Shown in pieces: positions 1-11,313 of a stretch of DNA of 64,000 nucleotides. A program made the position numbers and the translations under genes. The DNA comes from Struthio camelus (Eukaryota > Chordata > Aves > Struthioniformes > Struthionidae). The notes beneath the pieces are model-generated. The model had not been told where the DNA came from. It saw only the letters and a list, made by a program, of their open reading frames with translations, and made no database searches. Every line of letters begins with the position of its first letter. The first letter of the stretch is position 1. The stretch is taken from the NCBI RefSeq assembly GCF_040807025.1, contig NC_090952.1:21945068-22009067 (forward strand), given 5' to 3'.

Positions 1-360
1 GTTTTATGTTCACTGTTAATTAGCTTTTAATTCGCTCTGAGATGCGGAGTTCTGCAGCTGGGAAAGGCAACATGGTACCGTCTTATCTCTTAAAAATAAA
101 ACTTCCATTTTACTTCTCCTGGTTACTTACCTTGGATCTCCGTGTGTGGCACGGAAGTGCATTTAGTTATAATTAAAAAGGCCTAAAAGGGGCTCCAAGA
201 AGACTTTCTGCCTCGAACACAGGATGCTATTTGTGCATTTGGCAGCTTTCTGAAATACTGCCCGGAGTATTTCGGCAGCACAATTAGCGGGGCACGCAGA
301 GGCTCGCAGGGCTGAGCTGAGAAGCTCTTAGCTGCAAACTCTCAGACAAGCTATTCCCGG
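1..360. other. AT-rich island, candidate conserved non-coding element
   Basis: This stretch has no supported gene. It is AT-rich and carries several homeodomain-type cores (TTAATTAG near 16, ATAATTAAAA near 170, CAATTAGC near 280) next to a very GC-rich block. That contrast resembles developmental enhancers in vertebrate gene deserts, but conservation cannot be seen from one sequence, so the call is tentative. Confidence 0.25.
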
Positions 361-800
361 CCCGAGTTTAAGGAGAGGGGCCGCGCCGCTGCGCCCTTGC
401 GGCAAGCCTGGCCGGGCAGCCGCGCATCGATAGCGGCCAGCCGGCGCCTCGGCCAGGGCACCGCGCCGGGGAAGGCGGCCCGGCCGGCAGCCGCGGCGTG
501 AGCGCGACCGGGGCCGCAGCCCCGTGGGGGCGGCTGCGCAGGGGGGGCCGCCGCCGCCTTGGCCCCGCCGGAGCCCCGCGGGAGCAGCCCGCCCCGGGGC
601 GGCGGCGGCGGCAGCGGTTCGCCCCCTCCGCCCCGGCCCGGCCGCGCCGTCGGGCCCGGCCGCACCTTCCCAGGCACAACGGCGCCATCTAGCGGCCGCC
701 GCGGGCGGCGCGGGGCGGGAGGGGGCCTCCCTCGGCGGCACCGGGCGGCGCGACCTGCTGCCGCCACACGCCCCGCCGGGACCCTGGCGGGGTCACGCCC
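361..800. other. CpG-rich block
   Basis: This is a CpG-dense, very GC-rich block with no convincing exon. Open frames exist on both strands, but they are low-complexity Ala/Arg/Pro/Gly strings produced by the base composition. A CTCF-like motif lies inside it at 681-696. It could be a CpG island of an unannotated transcript or a GC-rich regulatory block. Confidence 0.4.
681..696 (-). promoter_or_regulatory. CTCF-like motif
   Basis: The plus strand reads GGCGCCATCTAGCGGC. Its reverse complement, GCCGCTAGATGGCGCC, closely fits the vertebrate CTCF core CCASYAGRKGGCRS. It lies in a CpG-rich block at the far upstream edge of the TNMD flank. Only the motif match is seen; occupancy is inferred. Confidence 0.45.
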
Positions 801-835
801 CGAGTGGGGCTCCCACATCCCGGGGCCCGACACCA

Positions 836-1016
836 CCAGGGACACCGCTCCATCCCCAGACACCTTTCCGTCCCAGGATGCCACCCCCCTCCCAGGACAC
901 CACCCCGTCCCCGGACACCACCCCATCTCTGGACACCACCACGTCCCGAGACACCACTCCATCCCAGGACACCACTCTGTCCCAGGACACCATCCCATCC
1001 CTGGACACCCCTCCAT
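836..1016. repeat. 18-bp minisatellite, about 10 copies
   Basis: Exact 18-bp periods can be followed from 891 to 1016 (891, 909, 927, 945, 963, 981, 999), with looser copies upstream. The unit resembles CCCAGGACACCACTCCAT. Because 18 is a multiple of three, every frame gives a 6-residue periodic peptide. The open frames across it are therefore artefacts and not genes. Confidence 0.85.
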
Positions 1017-1540
1017 GCCCAGGACAGCATCCCCCTGAGCACACAGGACACCAGCTGATCGAGCATCCCTACAAAGTGCACAGAGGCCACCAGGCCCATG
1101 CCACTGAAGGGTCACCAACCCGCCACCTCTGCATGGTCCCTGCCATTTGTCACACTGTCTTCGCTTCCCTACAGCCCCCAGCACTGCACAGCCCCAAGCC
1201 CTCCTCGTAGGTTGGCCCCAGTCTCCCCTCCTGCCTCCCCACCACCCTGGTGTCATCTTCCAGGCCTATGGAGCCTGGGCCAAACATCTCCCCAGGCCCT
1301 GGGAGGCATTTGGGGTTTGCAGAGCGCAAGCAAGAGGAGAAAGCCGTCTGTTACGTGCTCCTTGCCTTCCTCGGGCGGCAGCGCCGTGAGTTGCTGTGGC
1401 CAGAGAGCAGGGGACGAAAAGTCAGAGAGGCAGCAGGTAGGGACGGCGCAAGTGGGTGAAACCTCAGCAGCTGTGCTCGCAAAGTCTTCCTTGGAAAAAT
1501 TAATTCTGATGACTTGAACTGTGCCATGCGGATTGAAAAA
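1017..1540. other. No recognisable feature
   Basis: This is unique-looking, C-rich sequence between the 18-bp array and the CR1 fragment. I saw no gene, repeat or strong motif in it. Confidence 0.3.
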
Positions 1541-2530
1541 CTGGCTGAAGGATCATAAACAAAGGGTAATTAGAAACAGGGGGAGGTGTTTATGGGGTAC
1601 TGCAGGGATCTAGGTTAGGTCTGCTCTCATTTAATACTCTCATTAATGACCTGGAAAGAGGGAGTAAACTGCACATTAATGAATTTGGCAGATGATGCTA
1701 TACTGGGAGGTGCTGTGAGCTCCGGCAAGCATAGAAAATTAACACAAAGGGGCCTAGTGAGATTAGAAACATGGGCAGGAAAAAGCAAAATGCAATGTGC
1801 CTTGGACAAATGCAAGTGAGTACATCTGGGAAGCGAGTGCAAGGGCCAGCTGACAGCTGAAAGGGGCGCACTGGAAAGCAAGAGGGCCGAGCAAGGCAGG
1901 CAGCACCTCTGCTGCCCCGGCAAGGCTGAAGGGACCCTGGAAAGAGGAAGCGTTTGGGGTTCGGTGCCTTGGGCCCAGGAAGAGGAGAGGGAAGAGCCGC
2001 TGGGGTGCGGAGCTGCACGTCAGAAGGCAGAGAGATGGCGCGGGGAGGCCCAGGCGCGGCCGGGCCGGGAGCGCGGGGCTCCCTTTGCATAGACAAATTG
2101 CCGGCAGTTCAGGGGGAAGCAACGCAAGTGATCAAAGACTTGGAGAGACTGATTTCTGAAGGAAGATTAAAAGGCTTAAATACATATATTGCTTGGCTAA
2201 GAGCTGTCCACAGGGAGAGAAAATAGGAGCCTTACAGATCTGGTTGGTGTAAACACAGAGGGAGGGAAAGAATTATTTAATACAGTACAAGGGGCATCAC
2301 CAGAAGGGATGAAGGAAATGAAGAAATGGAACATTTAGGTTGAATGTCACAGGGGAAAAAAACCCCTCTGCTGACACTGAAAATTATGAGGCTGCGGCGT
2401 GATTCCCTGGAGGGAAAAAGTTCTGTGGCTGGAGATATTTAAAACCAGACAGGATCAGTCTGAATATAAAGGCACTCGGGATCAGTCACTGACAGGGGAA
2501 GTGTGCAGGAGCACAAGCTAGGCAGGCACA
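1540..2530 (+). mobile_element. Decayed CR1-type LINE fragment (reverse transcriptase and 3' part)
   Basis: Around 1,600-1,720 the plus strand reads through a degraded non-LTR reverse transcriptase segment: GVLQGSRLGLL, then INDLERG, then EFADDAILGGAV. These match the QG.VLGPLLF, INDL and FADD box order of CR1 elements. Further on, 2,130-2,460 resembles CR1 3' coding sequence (the LERL...GRLKGLNTYIAWL area, then a segment like EIFKTRQDQSEYK). About 1,880-2,100 is much more GC-rich and does not align with the family by eye, so it may be an insertion or heavy divergence. The copy is truncated at its 5' end and very old. Confidence 0.6.
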
Positions 2531-2689
2531 CACCTAATTGGCCAGCTTTTTCTCTGCTGAAAGATTTCCTTACGAAATCACATATTAAAGGACTGCAATT
2601 TTTATTTATTGCATATACGCATTTCTGTTACCACCGCAAAGGAGATAACTGACATGAGGAACACTGAGCCGGGCACTCGGGGACACCTT

Positions 2690-2815
2690 ACAGCCGCTCA
2701 GGGAGGAGCCCCTGAAATCTGAGAAACGACCTCAATATAGTTAGAGAGGAGAGGGTAAGAGCTGGGTTAAGTGACTGGCCCAAGGCTACCGAGCGGGTGG
2801 GTGGCAGACCCCACC
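2690..2815 (+). mobile_element. MIR-like CORE-SINE fossil
   Basis: The segment near 2,755-2,810 contains GGTTAAGTGACTGGCCCAAG, then GCTAC, and later GGGTGGCAGA. This matches the conserved MIR block (GGTTAAGTAACTTGCCCAAG, GTCAC, AGTGGCAGAG) in the same order. Upstream bases fit only loosely. Old MIR copies are known in sauropsids as ancient relics. No target-site duplication was seen. Confidence 0.5.
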
Positions 2816-3544
2816 CCACCGGTGTTTGGTGTCCCTGTCCCGTGTGACAAGCCCTGGACCAGGGTCTCTTGCAGCTTTTGCTTCTGCAGAGCGGTTCGTA
2901 TCCCAGCGAATTTCTCCAGGACGCCTCAGCACTGTGTGTGAGCAAAGACCTGCAATGCAACCTCTGGCCAGCTGCACGGCACCAGTAACCTTGGCCCATA
3001 CTTCATACTTTCGCCCTCGGTTAATTCTCAGTATTTAGTTTGCCAGAGATGGTGACTGGCTCCCGCAGGAGAAAAGCAAGGATCGATTCCAGCCCCACCC
3101 CTGCCCCGCTCCCGCCTCGCTGGAGGTCTGGGAGTCCTGTCAACAAAATGGATTAATAGTCCTATTATCAGTTCAGATAGATAGCCGGGGTGAGGAGAAA
3201 ACATCGCGTCCCAGGGAGCTCGAGTAGGCACATTAATAAAGATGCCACACGTCGGCTCTGAAATCTGAAAGCTTCGCTCCGCTCCTTGCAACACAATTAG
3301 TTTACGCGGAGCCCGACGCTCTCATCACGATGCGCCCGACGTTGTCCCAGCAGCGGGCCGGGCCGGAGTGGGGACAGCGCGGCGCCGCCTGCCCGGGCGG
3401 CAGATGCCAAGCGCCAGCAGCCCGGCTCCGGCGGCAGCATCCGGTTCCCTAGCAACCTGGGCAGGCAGCGGGGCCGCATCCTGCCGCGGGGCCTGGCCTG
3501 CGGCGAGCTGGCCTCGGCCTCCCCAGCGCCAGCTCACTTGCAGG
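2816..3544. other. No recognisable gene
   Basis: This is mixed-composition sequence. AT-rich patches carry ATTA cores (for example near 3,155 and 3,295), and a GC-rich patch spans 3,330-3,540. Open frames on both strands are short and resemble no known protein. Confidence 0.3.
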
Positions 3545-3586
3545 AATAAATAAATAAATTAAATAAATAAACAAATAAATAAATAA
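3545..3586. repeat. (AAAT)n microsatellite
   Basis: This is an imperfect run of about ten AAAT/AATA tetranucleotides with a few substitutions. Confidence 0.85.
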
Positions 3587-6500
3587 GCAACCCCTGCCTC
3601 CAGCAAATCTGGAAAACGCAGGTCAGGGAGCGGCGTCCGCGGCCAGCTGAAGGACGCCGGGCGCCTGCAGCTGCGGGAGGTGCCCACGCTCACCCGGCAC
3701 CCGCACCGGCGGCAGGGCGGCACATCCCGCACCCCAGGGAGCCGAGCCGGAGCCCGGCCGGCAGCCGGCAGGACAAGGAGGCATCGCGGCCCGTCATTCA
3801 GCCGGCTCAGCAGCGGATGCAGGCAGCGCATAACAAAGATATCGGTTCTGGTTCTGCCCACACTGTAAAATAATGAAAGCTTTTAATTAAAGGAAAGTGG
3901 TGCAGCCTGCAGCCTTTTGTTTGAGCTCTGATGGGAATAGCTTTCCTTTCCAGCCCAGCGTTTAGAGCTGTCTCTCTCGTACCTGTCAAAAAACTAAATC
4001 TCAGGATCTAAAACATGTATATTTAAAGCTGTGGTATCAGGGCACTGTCAAGGCTGGGATTTCTTATTAAACAGGGGGAAAGGACAAACGCTGGGTGAGG
4101 CTGTGGCCAAAATAGCAGAGCGAGCCGGCAAGGCAGCCAGCAACCCCCCAGCACCCGGCCATAACGCCGCCGGAGCGCGTTATAACGCCGCTGCGTCATA
4201 ACGCAGCCTGAATCTCTGAAATTTGTTTTAACGCTGAAGCGGAACTGGTGTCTTGTTAATTTTTCAAAACCTTTCTTTTAATTTCACGTTTAACATTTCT
4301 GAAGTTTTGTTTTTCCCCTTTCCCGCACCTTTCCCTTCTATCTGCTAAGCAAAGTAAAATAAATGATGTAGGTTTTTTTTTTTTCCTTTCTTTGCTTACC
4401 CAGTTCTGCAGAACTTGAAAGCTTTTCAAAGCATCTGGGTATTGAGCGTTACAGTTTAGGTTTGTGCTGTTCTTTCCCTCAGCAATGTTTCTAATATCAG
4501 AGCAAACTAGAAAAATTGCTGCATAGAAAAAGGAAATGAGAAATAGTAAAACCGGGGGCAAAATCCCCAGACCACTCACTAGGCATCAGCCACGGGTGGA
4601 AAAAGGCAAGACCTAAAAAAGGAGGAAAATACAATATTTCGTATTTTGGAGTTTGATGGGGGTTTTTTCGGGGGGGGGAATCTGACAAAATATGCAGCTT
4701 GCAATTAGGCACAAAAACGTTCTCCCATCCTACGGGAATTTAGTACAAGCCCGCTCTCGGGAGGTCCCCGCAAGAGCCAGACCTCAGCGGGCGCTGGGAC
4801 GCCTCGGCGCCCTGCGGACGGTCTGTGCAAGGCTGCTCGCCGTTTGCACACCATGCAGATAAAGGACGGCTGCTGTAAAATGTTGAGTCTTTAGACTATA
4901 AAAAAACTGTCTTTCTAAGCTGAAATCCAACTTTATTTGTACTCCTGCAATTCCATTGAAGTCAGCAGGGTTTCCTGGCTGCTAGCAAGGGCCGCGCCTG
5001 GCGTGCCCTTTCGCAGAGGTTAAAGCGCCAAAGAGAGGACAGCATCGCTCCGAAGGATTCGATAAACTTCTATCACTCAATAGTTTAATTCACTTTTACT
5101 GATGCAGCATCTTCTATCAAAGATTACATGATGCTGAATAATCATGAAGCACATAATGCAGAGCCAGACAGGCAGTTATAATCAAATTTAAAGCCTGCAT
5201 TAAAAAAGTGGCAGGTGCGGGGCTAATTCTCTGCTCTTGCACGGCCGTCAGTCCAGAGGCAGCACGCCGGGACTGCTCCCAGCTCACGCGGCCTGCCTGG
5301 CAGCACAATTCAGTGGCACGAAGGGGGTCGGAGGGGCGTCTGTGCCCCGGGACGTCCAGCTCCGGCAAGCGCTGCACTGCGCGGAGAGCTCGTGCGGCGG
5401 GAGGGCTGAAATCACCGCATTGTCTTCTCCCGAGCCAGCTCGGGCCGAGGCGCTGGGTACGAGCGCAGGCAGCGCAGGGAGGCCAGCGCCGGCCTGACGC
5501 GGCTCAGCCGCAGCCGTCCGAGGAGCTGCCGGTGAGGAGCTCGGCACACGCTGCTCCGACCGAGAGCACAGGAGATGGCATCAGTGCAAGCGGGAGCGAG
5601 GGCGATGAACCACTGTCCTTGCAATATGCTCCGTTAAGGCACGGCGTCTGGAGGGCTGCGCGTTTCAGGGCAGCAGTAACACGCTGCCCAGCCTTTCACC
5701 TCTGCCTTGCTGGCTTGCGGCCAGCCTGGGCTGGGGGTGGTTATTATCCGACCACGACTTGATGGCCTGGGCAAAACGAGCGCGTTAGTTCTCAGGCCAG
5801 CTCCCAGCGGGCACGTCACGAAAAGCTACCGCTATAATTGGCACCCGCGTTGGCTGTCTCAGCAAAGAGGCCGAGAGCGAGCGGGGCGTGCGGGCTGAGC
5901 GTGCCTGGAGGCGACCGCCGTGCAGGGCCGGGCGCGCTGGGTGCCGGCCCGGCGCCCCGTGCCCGCAGCACCGGCAGGCAGCGCCCGCCGCGGTGCTCCC
6001 GCTGCAGCTGCCGTCCGCTGCAAACGCCCTGCGGAGCGCTCGACGGCACGGAGCGGTCGCTGTGCGTGCCCGGCCTCGGCTCAGCAGCAGCGCGAGGTGA
6101 GGGAAGGGAGCGGAGGCAAAGCTGTCGTGTTTCCCCGGAAGCACCAGCCAGGAGAGGTGGACGGGAGCCCTCGGTCGGCGTAACTCTCCCGCCGCCGAGA
6201 ATCCAGCTAGCATCCGCAAAGGCAGCTTAGAGCCACCCTGCAGCGCGGGCCGGCGTGTCTGCACAGCACCTCGCAAAGCAGATCGCCCCTCGGGAGCCTG
6301 GCACGAGGCGCCGGGAGCGGCGGGCGCTGGGCAGAGCTCGGCCCCTGCGCGGGCTGTGGCACGAAGCACCATGTCCAAGGAGCTCCCGCTAAGAGGAAAC
6401 GGTGCCAAAATTAAGGATGGCAAAAGGAAAATGCATTTAGCCTTGCTCACACTGCAGAGCCCACCGCAGGCTCCAGGCAAAGGGGCAAAGCAGAGCCACC

Positions 6501-9290
6501 AGCCTCGCGTGAGCGTCGGGGCCACTGGTCGCCCGCGGGGAAGCTCCCTGGCCCCGCCGGGGTCAGGGCAGAGCGGGGAACGAACCGCACCTGCAACCCG
6601 CAGCCCGAGGGAAAACACGTATTTCAGCCATGCTGTCTAAATATTTCCCGAGCAATCAATTCCAGTGCATAAAACCATCAAACAGGATAACCTCGTGATC
6701 AAATGGCCAACAGAGAAAAGTGCTTAATATTATCCACTCCAGATAATGAGCTGCATTTCCAGCACAGGCCCCAAACACACATCATCATGCACTAAATGCC
6801 GTGCAATTGCCTGCACAACAAGTTAAGCAAAGATTAAAAGCGAGGAGGAGAGAAGCGGGAGGATGGGAAAGTGAGCACAACGAAACTGCAGTCTGTGCCA
6901 CGAGTCCGGGCAGCAGCGCAGCCGGCGGAGCGCTGCAGTGCAGTTCAGCGCACAATTGCGTGGTGGACCTTCAGGATCGCGCCTTGGATGCCTGCCTGGA
7001 TTTACAAACCGTGCACGCTGTTATGAACACAGGTGAAGAGCAGACGGCCTTAGGGTTTACAAGACAGCAATGTCACGGATGAATTAAGAGGAAACCAAGC
7101 CTCTCTCTGCAGGAGATCCACCTGCTGGCACAGGTTAACCTAGGTGATGGGAGAATCGCTGCACTTTCTACCCTGCTTGCAAATAGCATGTCTTCTGTGC
7201 TCTCCATGTCCTTGTATGGAAAAACAGATTGCAAAGGTCGAGGAACAGAGACCGTGATGGACTCACACTCATGATGGGGAAACCTGGGGAAGGACAGAGC
7301 TTTATGCGGTGGTTTCGAGAAATAGCCCTGGGCAATATCTCCAGCCTGAACGGCTCCATGACTAACGCGCAGAGGTTAGCAAACTCTGGGCACCGGCTCC
7401 AACAACATCCGTTCTGCCTTTCAAAATGGTTGCAGATACAACCAAGCTACTTACTCTTCTTTTTCCTTTCCTCCTCTCTCCCCTCCTTATTCCAGCACGC
7501 TTTGCAGTCGACCCCGTGGGAGGGGAAAGGGACTGCCATACTACCTTCTTCCAGCGGAAGTCAGACATTGGCATTGGCAAAAAGCCGACAGCTCCAAAAC
7601 GTTCCCTTACTTTTAACCAGAGACAGTCCTGAGCCACAAGACCTGCCCAGCACACCAAGAGGCGGGAAGGATCGTCTCTGGGAAGTTACACCCTGCTCTC
7701 GCAGCACCGAGAGCCAGCTGTGAGTTTTAGGCAGAGCTCCTCAGCTGGAGCAATTTGTCACAGCTCCGGTGAAACTGGTGGGGACATGTAAAACCAGCTG
7801 AGGATCAGCCGCGGTCGCCGCTCTGGTCCAGGCTCTGACTCCATCCCACCAAGATGCCCGTATTTGGGAATTTGGCTCGGGTTCCTCGCTGGTATTGACT
7901 TAGCAGTGTCCTGCGGTTCGGTATTTCAAACACTGCCCGCATGTATCCTGGAACCGGCAATTAGCGGAGCGGGCACGGGTCCCAGAGCATTTACCTCTCC
8001 CCCTCACGCTCCCCTGCTACTTCTGCAATTGCAGATGCATGAAAATCACAGAACGCACACGTCCAAAATCCAGCTTTCCCCCAGTGTCTCTGTGTGGATC
8101 ATTTTCACCCACGAAACTGAGATTCGCACGTTATGGCACCCCTCCTGTGCTGTCTGCGGCGAGCCTGATGTTCCCGTGCAGGAACACAGCCCGGCTATTG
8201 GTCGTGTTTAGGCAGAGCGCGCAGAGATGTGAATGTCAGGGAAAGTGATTTGTCACATAACATTACCTACAAGAGAAAGGAGAAAAGGCTAGAAAAATGC
8301 CTAACAGTTGCTGTAATTGTGGCCTCTGCAAATGGCTGCAGGATGTCAGACACCAAGTGGGGGAAAGGGCTGGCAGAGCTTATGATGACCGAACCTGAGG
8401 TGGACGTTGTTCCAAGCCAGTGATTAATAGTCTGCTAGGATTTATTTTGGCATCAAGAAAAAACGAACGCAGTATCTCTGAAAGATGCCAGATGGGCAGC
8501 ACAGAGGACGAGCTCCTCCGGTTATGCGCAGGAGCGGTTCGGAGCAGGGACTGGCAGCGGGCAGCACCAGGGCTGGCTGGACCGCGCAGGCGGAGCAGGC
8601 GGCCACCTCGGGCCAGGCAACGCTCGCTCCATGTCTGTGGGGTAGCTGCATCCCGGCAGAGACAAGCTGTGTCCTCTTTCTGAGGCCCCAGGACTCCTGG
8701 AGCTGTTAGGGGTATAAGTGACCACTCAGCACCTTGCAAAACCCACATAAAAGCGAGGTGGGTGCAGCGCTGCCGGCTCCCATCCTGCGACCCGCAAGCA
8801 GAGCCTGCTGAGCAGCAGGAGCAGCAAAGGCAGCCTTGGCCCCATCCTTATTTCAGGTGCGTCTTCTTGCCACATCCTTAGGCTTGGACCTCATTTCTGC
8901 CAGGAGCACCAGGGACAAAGCCTTCCTCCCACAGCCCGAGCTGGTCCTCCTCCTGGGGTCTTCACCCCCCAGGCAGCCAAAATGGCTATGGCAGCTCCAG
9001 CGGTTGCTCTCTCCAGAGAAAGAGAGTAGGAAAACTTGGTCCCTGGAGAGCCCGTGGCTTGTCCCCCACCGTTGTGCTGGGCGGGCGTCCAAGGCCTTCA
9101 GCCTCTCCAGCCACAGTAATAACAAATGCTGATGGTGGCCTTCAGAGAAGGACACTGAGCGGGGAGGTGACAACGGTACCTGAGTCCTTCCAACTACTTG
9201 TGTCGCTTGTCTCCTTGCAAAATGAGAGGATGATCTTGGCTCGCCGTGTGATCAGCTACAACCATCTCGCTGCCTGCTGATGCCAACATA
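3587..9290. other. Intergenic DNA, no supported gene
   Basis: GC-rich patches (3.6-3.85, 5.2-5.6, 5.85-6.6 kb) alternate with AT-rich ones (3.86-4.75, 4.85-5.2, 6.6-6.85 kb). The longest open frame, on the minus strand across 5,785-6,618, lies in the GC-rich patch and reads as low-complexity Arg/Ala/Pro sequence with no known domain. A cluster of short inverted repeats lies at 4,160-4,206. Otherwise nothing was recognised. Confidence 0.35.
4160..4206. repeat. Cluster of ATAACGC motifs with palindrome and hairpin
   Basis: ATAACGC occurs three times in about 45 bp. GCGTTATAACGC at 4,177-4,188 is a perfect 12-bp palindrome. CTGCGT-CATA-ACGCAG at 4,191-4,206 is a 6-bp stem with a 4-base loop. 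The function is unknown. Confidence 0.6.
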
Positions 9291-9480
9291 CCCTCCAATG
9301 TGAGGCTAAGGATAAAAGTGAGTCCAGCTGGGCCACAAGATATATTGTTTGGATCAGATGGAGAATTACTTATGCAGTGTTTTATTAACCATAATTGATA
9401 GCTGTGCCTGGTAAAATGAGTAATAATCCTGTTGAAAGGGTTGCTTCTGAATCACACAGTGTTATTGCCAATGCTGCAAA
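9291..9480. other. AT-rich island, candidate regulatory element
   Basis: This AT-rich stretch contains clustered TTATTAACC, ATAATTGATAG and GTAATAATCC-type homeodomain cores and is flanked by neutral sequence. It has no coding potential. Conservation is not testable here. Confidence 0.25.
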
Positions 9481-10430
9481 CTTTCCTCACTGGTCAGCAG
9501 GCCACATCCTTCCCTGGAGCACGTGATGCTCAGAAACAAAGAGTACAAACAGGACAGGAACAGTTTTGGGGAAAACATGACAGGTAGGGCCCTCCAGCCC
9601 ACAGTACCTCTGATTTTTGCACTTTGTCTCATCTCAGCCCACCAGGAACACTATCTCACCCGGCATTTATTTATCCTGCAGCTCCACATCGAGCCAGGAC
9701 ATCTCCCAGGGACAGAGCTCTGCCTGGGGTAAATGGTTGTTGGCTGAGGGAAGAAAATAGAGAAACAGCAATTTACAGGTAGGCATCTACTCTGTACACT
9801 GTTTCGTGACCTCCTAGAATTGCAGTCTATTCTCAGCAAGAGATGCATGTGTTCTCTGGGTTCGTCTTGTCTGTAGGTGATCCGATCCCCAAGGACCGGT
9901 TTCGCCACGGTAGCGGCCGCGGGGAACTGCTCTCCTATTCGAGGGCATTTCTGGCAGCTCCGCGCGGCGGCGGCGACTGCGCGGGGCGCGAGAGGGGAAG
10001 GCGCGTGGGGAGGGCCGGCGGGGCGCGAGACCTGCCGGCAGCGCTGCACCCGGGAGCGGCGGAGCACGCTGCCCCGCGGCCGCCCCGCGCCTTCCCCACC
10101 GCGGCACGTCCCCGCCGGCTCGCCAGGCCGCTCGCGGGCTGTTTTCCGTGAGACCCCTAGGTTTTCCCCTCTGCAAGTGCTGTTTGATGGGGAATTATTT
10201 CAGCTGTCCTCCTCCACCCGTTTCTCTGCCTCCTTCATTTCCCAGACGCTGCCTTCTGCTTTTCTGAATGAGGCTCTAGATTTACCACTGGTTTCTCTGG
10301 ATGGGGAATACAGGGATATCCTAGGAAAAATGGTCTCCCTAGCTGAACACATATTTCTGAAACATCCCCTGCCAGCCGTCGGCCTTTCTGGCTCTCCACC
10401 ATTAGCCTACGGCCCTCGCGCGGCCGACCT
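9481..10430. other. Mixed block with CpG-rich core
   Basis: A CpG-rich core lies at about 9,900-10,150. A plus-strand frame stays open from 9,877 through 10,488 and continues into neutral-composition DNA after 10,160. The peptide there, for example LFDGELFQLSSSTRFSASF, resembles no family I know. It is not called as a gene; see findings. Confidence 0.3.
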
Positions 10431-10660
10431 GCAGATTATGATTCAGGCCAGCGAGTTCTTCCGCAGCCAAGTAATAAATAATCATTAAAGTTAAGGCAAA
10501 TACTATGTTCAAAGGGAGAAGCAGCAATTACAGACTAGCCCACGTGGCAGAGTTATGTGATGCACTACATAAAAGACACTCTTCGTGGTAGAGATTTAAA
10601 ATATACCCCAACCCTATCATCATAATTTAGTTTAATTAGCAATCTAATCAGCAGAGCAGG
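10431..10660. other. AT-rich island, candidate regulatory element
   Basis: Dense TAAT-type motifs are present (GTAATAAATAATCATTAA near 10,471 and TAGTTTAATTAGCAATC near 10,627), with a CACGTG near 10,539. No gene is supported. The composition and motif density suggest a conserved enhancer, but this is inference only. Confidence 0.3.
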
Positions 10661-11243
10661 CAAATCTGACTGCGCAGCGGAGCCAGGGCTGCCCCTGGGC
10701 CACCACTGAGGAGCTCGGTGGGGAAAACCACTGGCCAGAGCCCGGCGGCTGCGTACGGCCCCCGGCGTCGGGAACGGAGGGTGCTTTCCCCTCCTGCACC
10801 CCTACAAGTGCTTCCCTAAATCCCTCCCTGAAGTCCCTGCTCGAGGGGTGCAAGCCGGGGGCTCGGGAGCGGCCCAAGCGGCGATGCCGGAGAGCGCGCC
10901 TGGAGCTGCCACCGCTCTCCTCCCGCCGCCCCGGGAGCGGCGTCTGCCGCCCAGCCCTGCCCTTCGACAGCAGGTTTCAAGCCTGGGGTACTGGAAATGG
11001 AGCTGCTTGAAATTCTGCCTGCCTTCACGGACACGGCCGTCGGCCGGCTTCAGTCTCCGTCTCGCGGCCACCGCCGGGAAAGCCGGGAACCGGGCGGCGG
11101 GCATCCCCCCGGCGCGGCCGGGCACGGCCACGGAGCAGCAGCGCTGCTGGCTGCCCGCCGCGGCTTCACCTCGCGGCTCGCCCTCGGCTCCCGCTTCGCC
11201 CCCGGCCAGCCCGTCGCAGCTCAGCCTCCTGCAAACAACAAAC
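10661..11243. other. GC-rich block, no supported gene
   Basis: This is CpG-rich sequence with open frames on both strands that are low-complexity Ala/Pro/Arg/Gly. No splice-bounded exon or known domain was recognised. Confidence 0.3.
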
Positions 11244-11313
11244 AAAAGGAAATAAATAATAAATAGGGATCTTGCAATAAAAGGAAATAAATAATAAATA
11301 GGGATCTTGCAAT
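11244..11313. repeat. Perfect 35-bp tandem duplication
   Basis: Bases 11,244-11,278 and 11,279-11,313 are identical. Each copy begins AAAAGGAAATAAATAATAAA and ends GATCTTGCAAT. Identity over both copies suggests a recent or polymorphic duplication, or an assembly duplication. Confidence 0.95.

Noticed and set aside
5785-6618. Minus-strand open frame of 277 codons
   Set aside because: It lies in a CpG-rich block with similar-length frames on the opposite strand. The Arg/Ala/Pro/Gly-rich low-complexity peptide shows no homology I can recognise.
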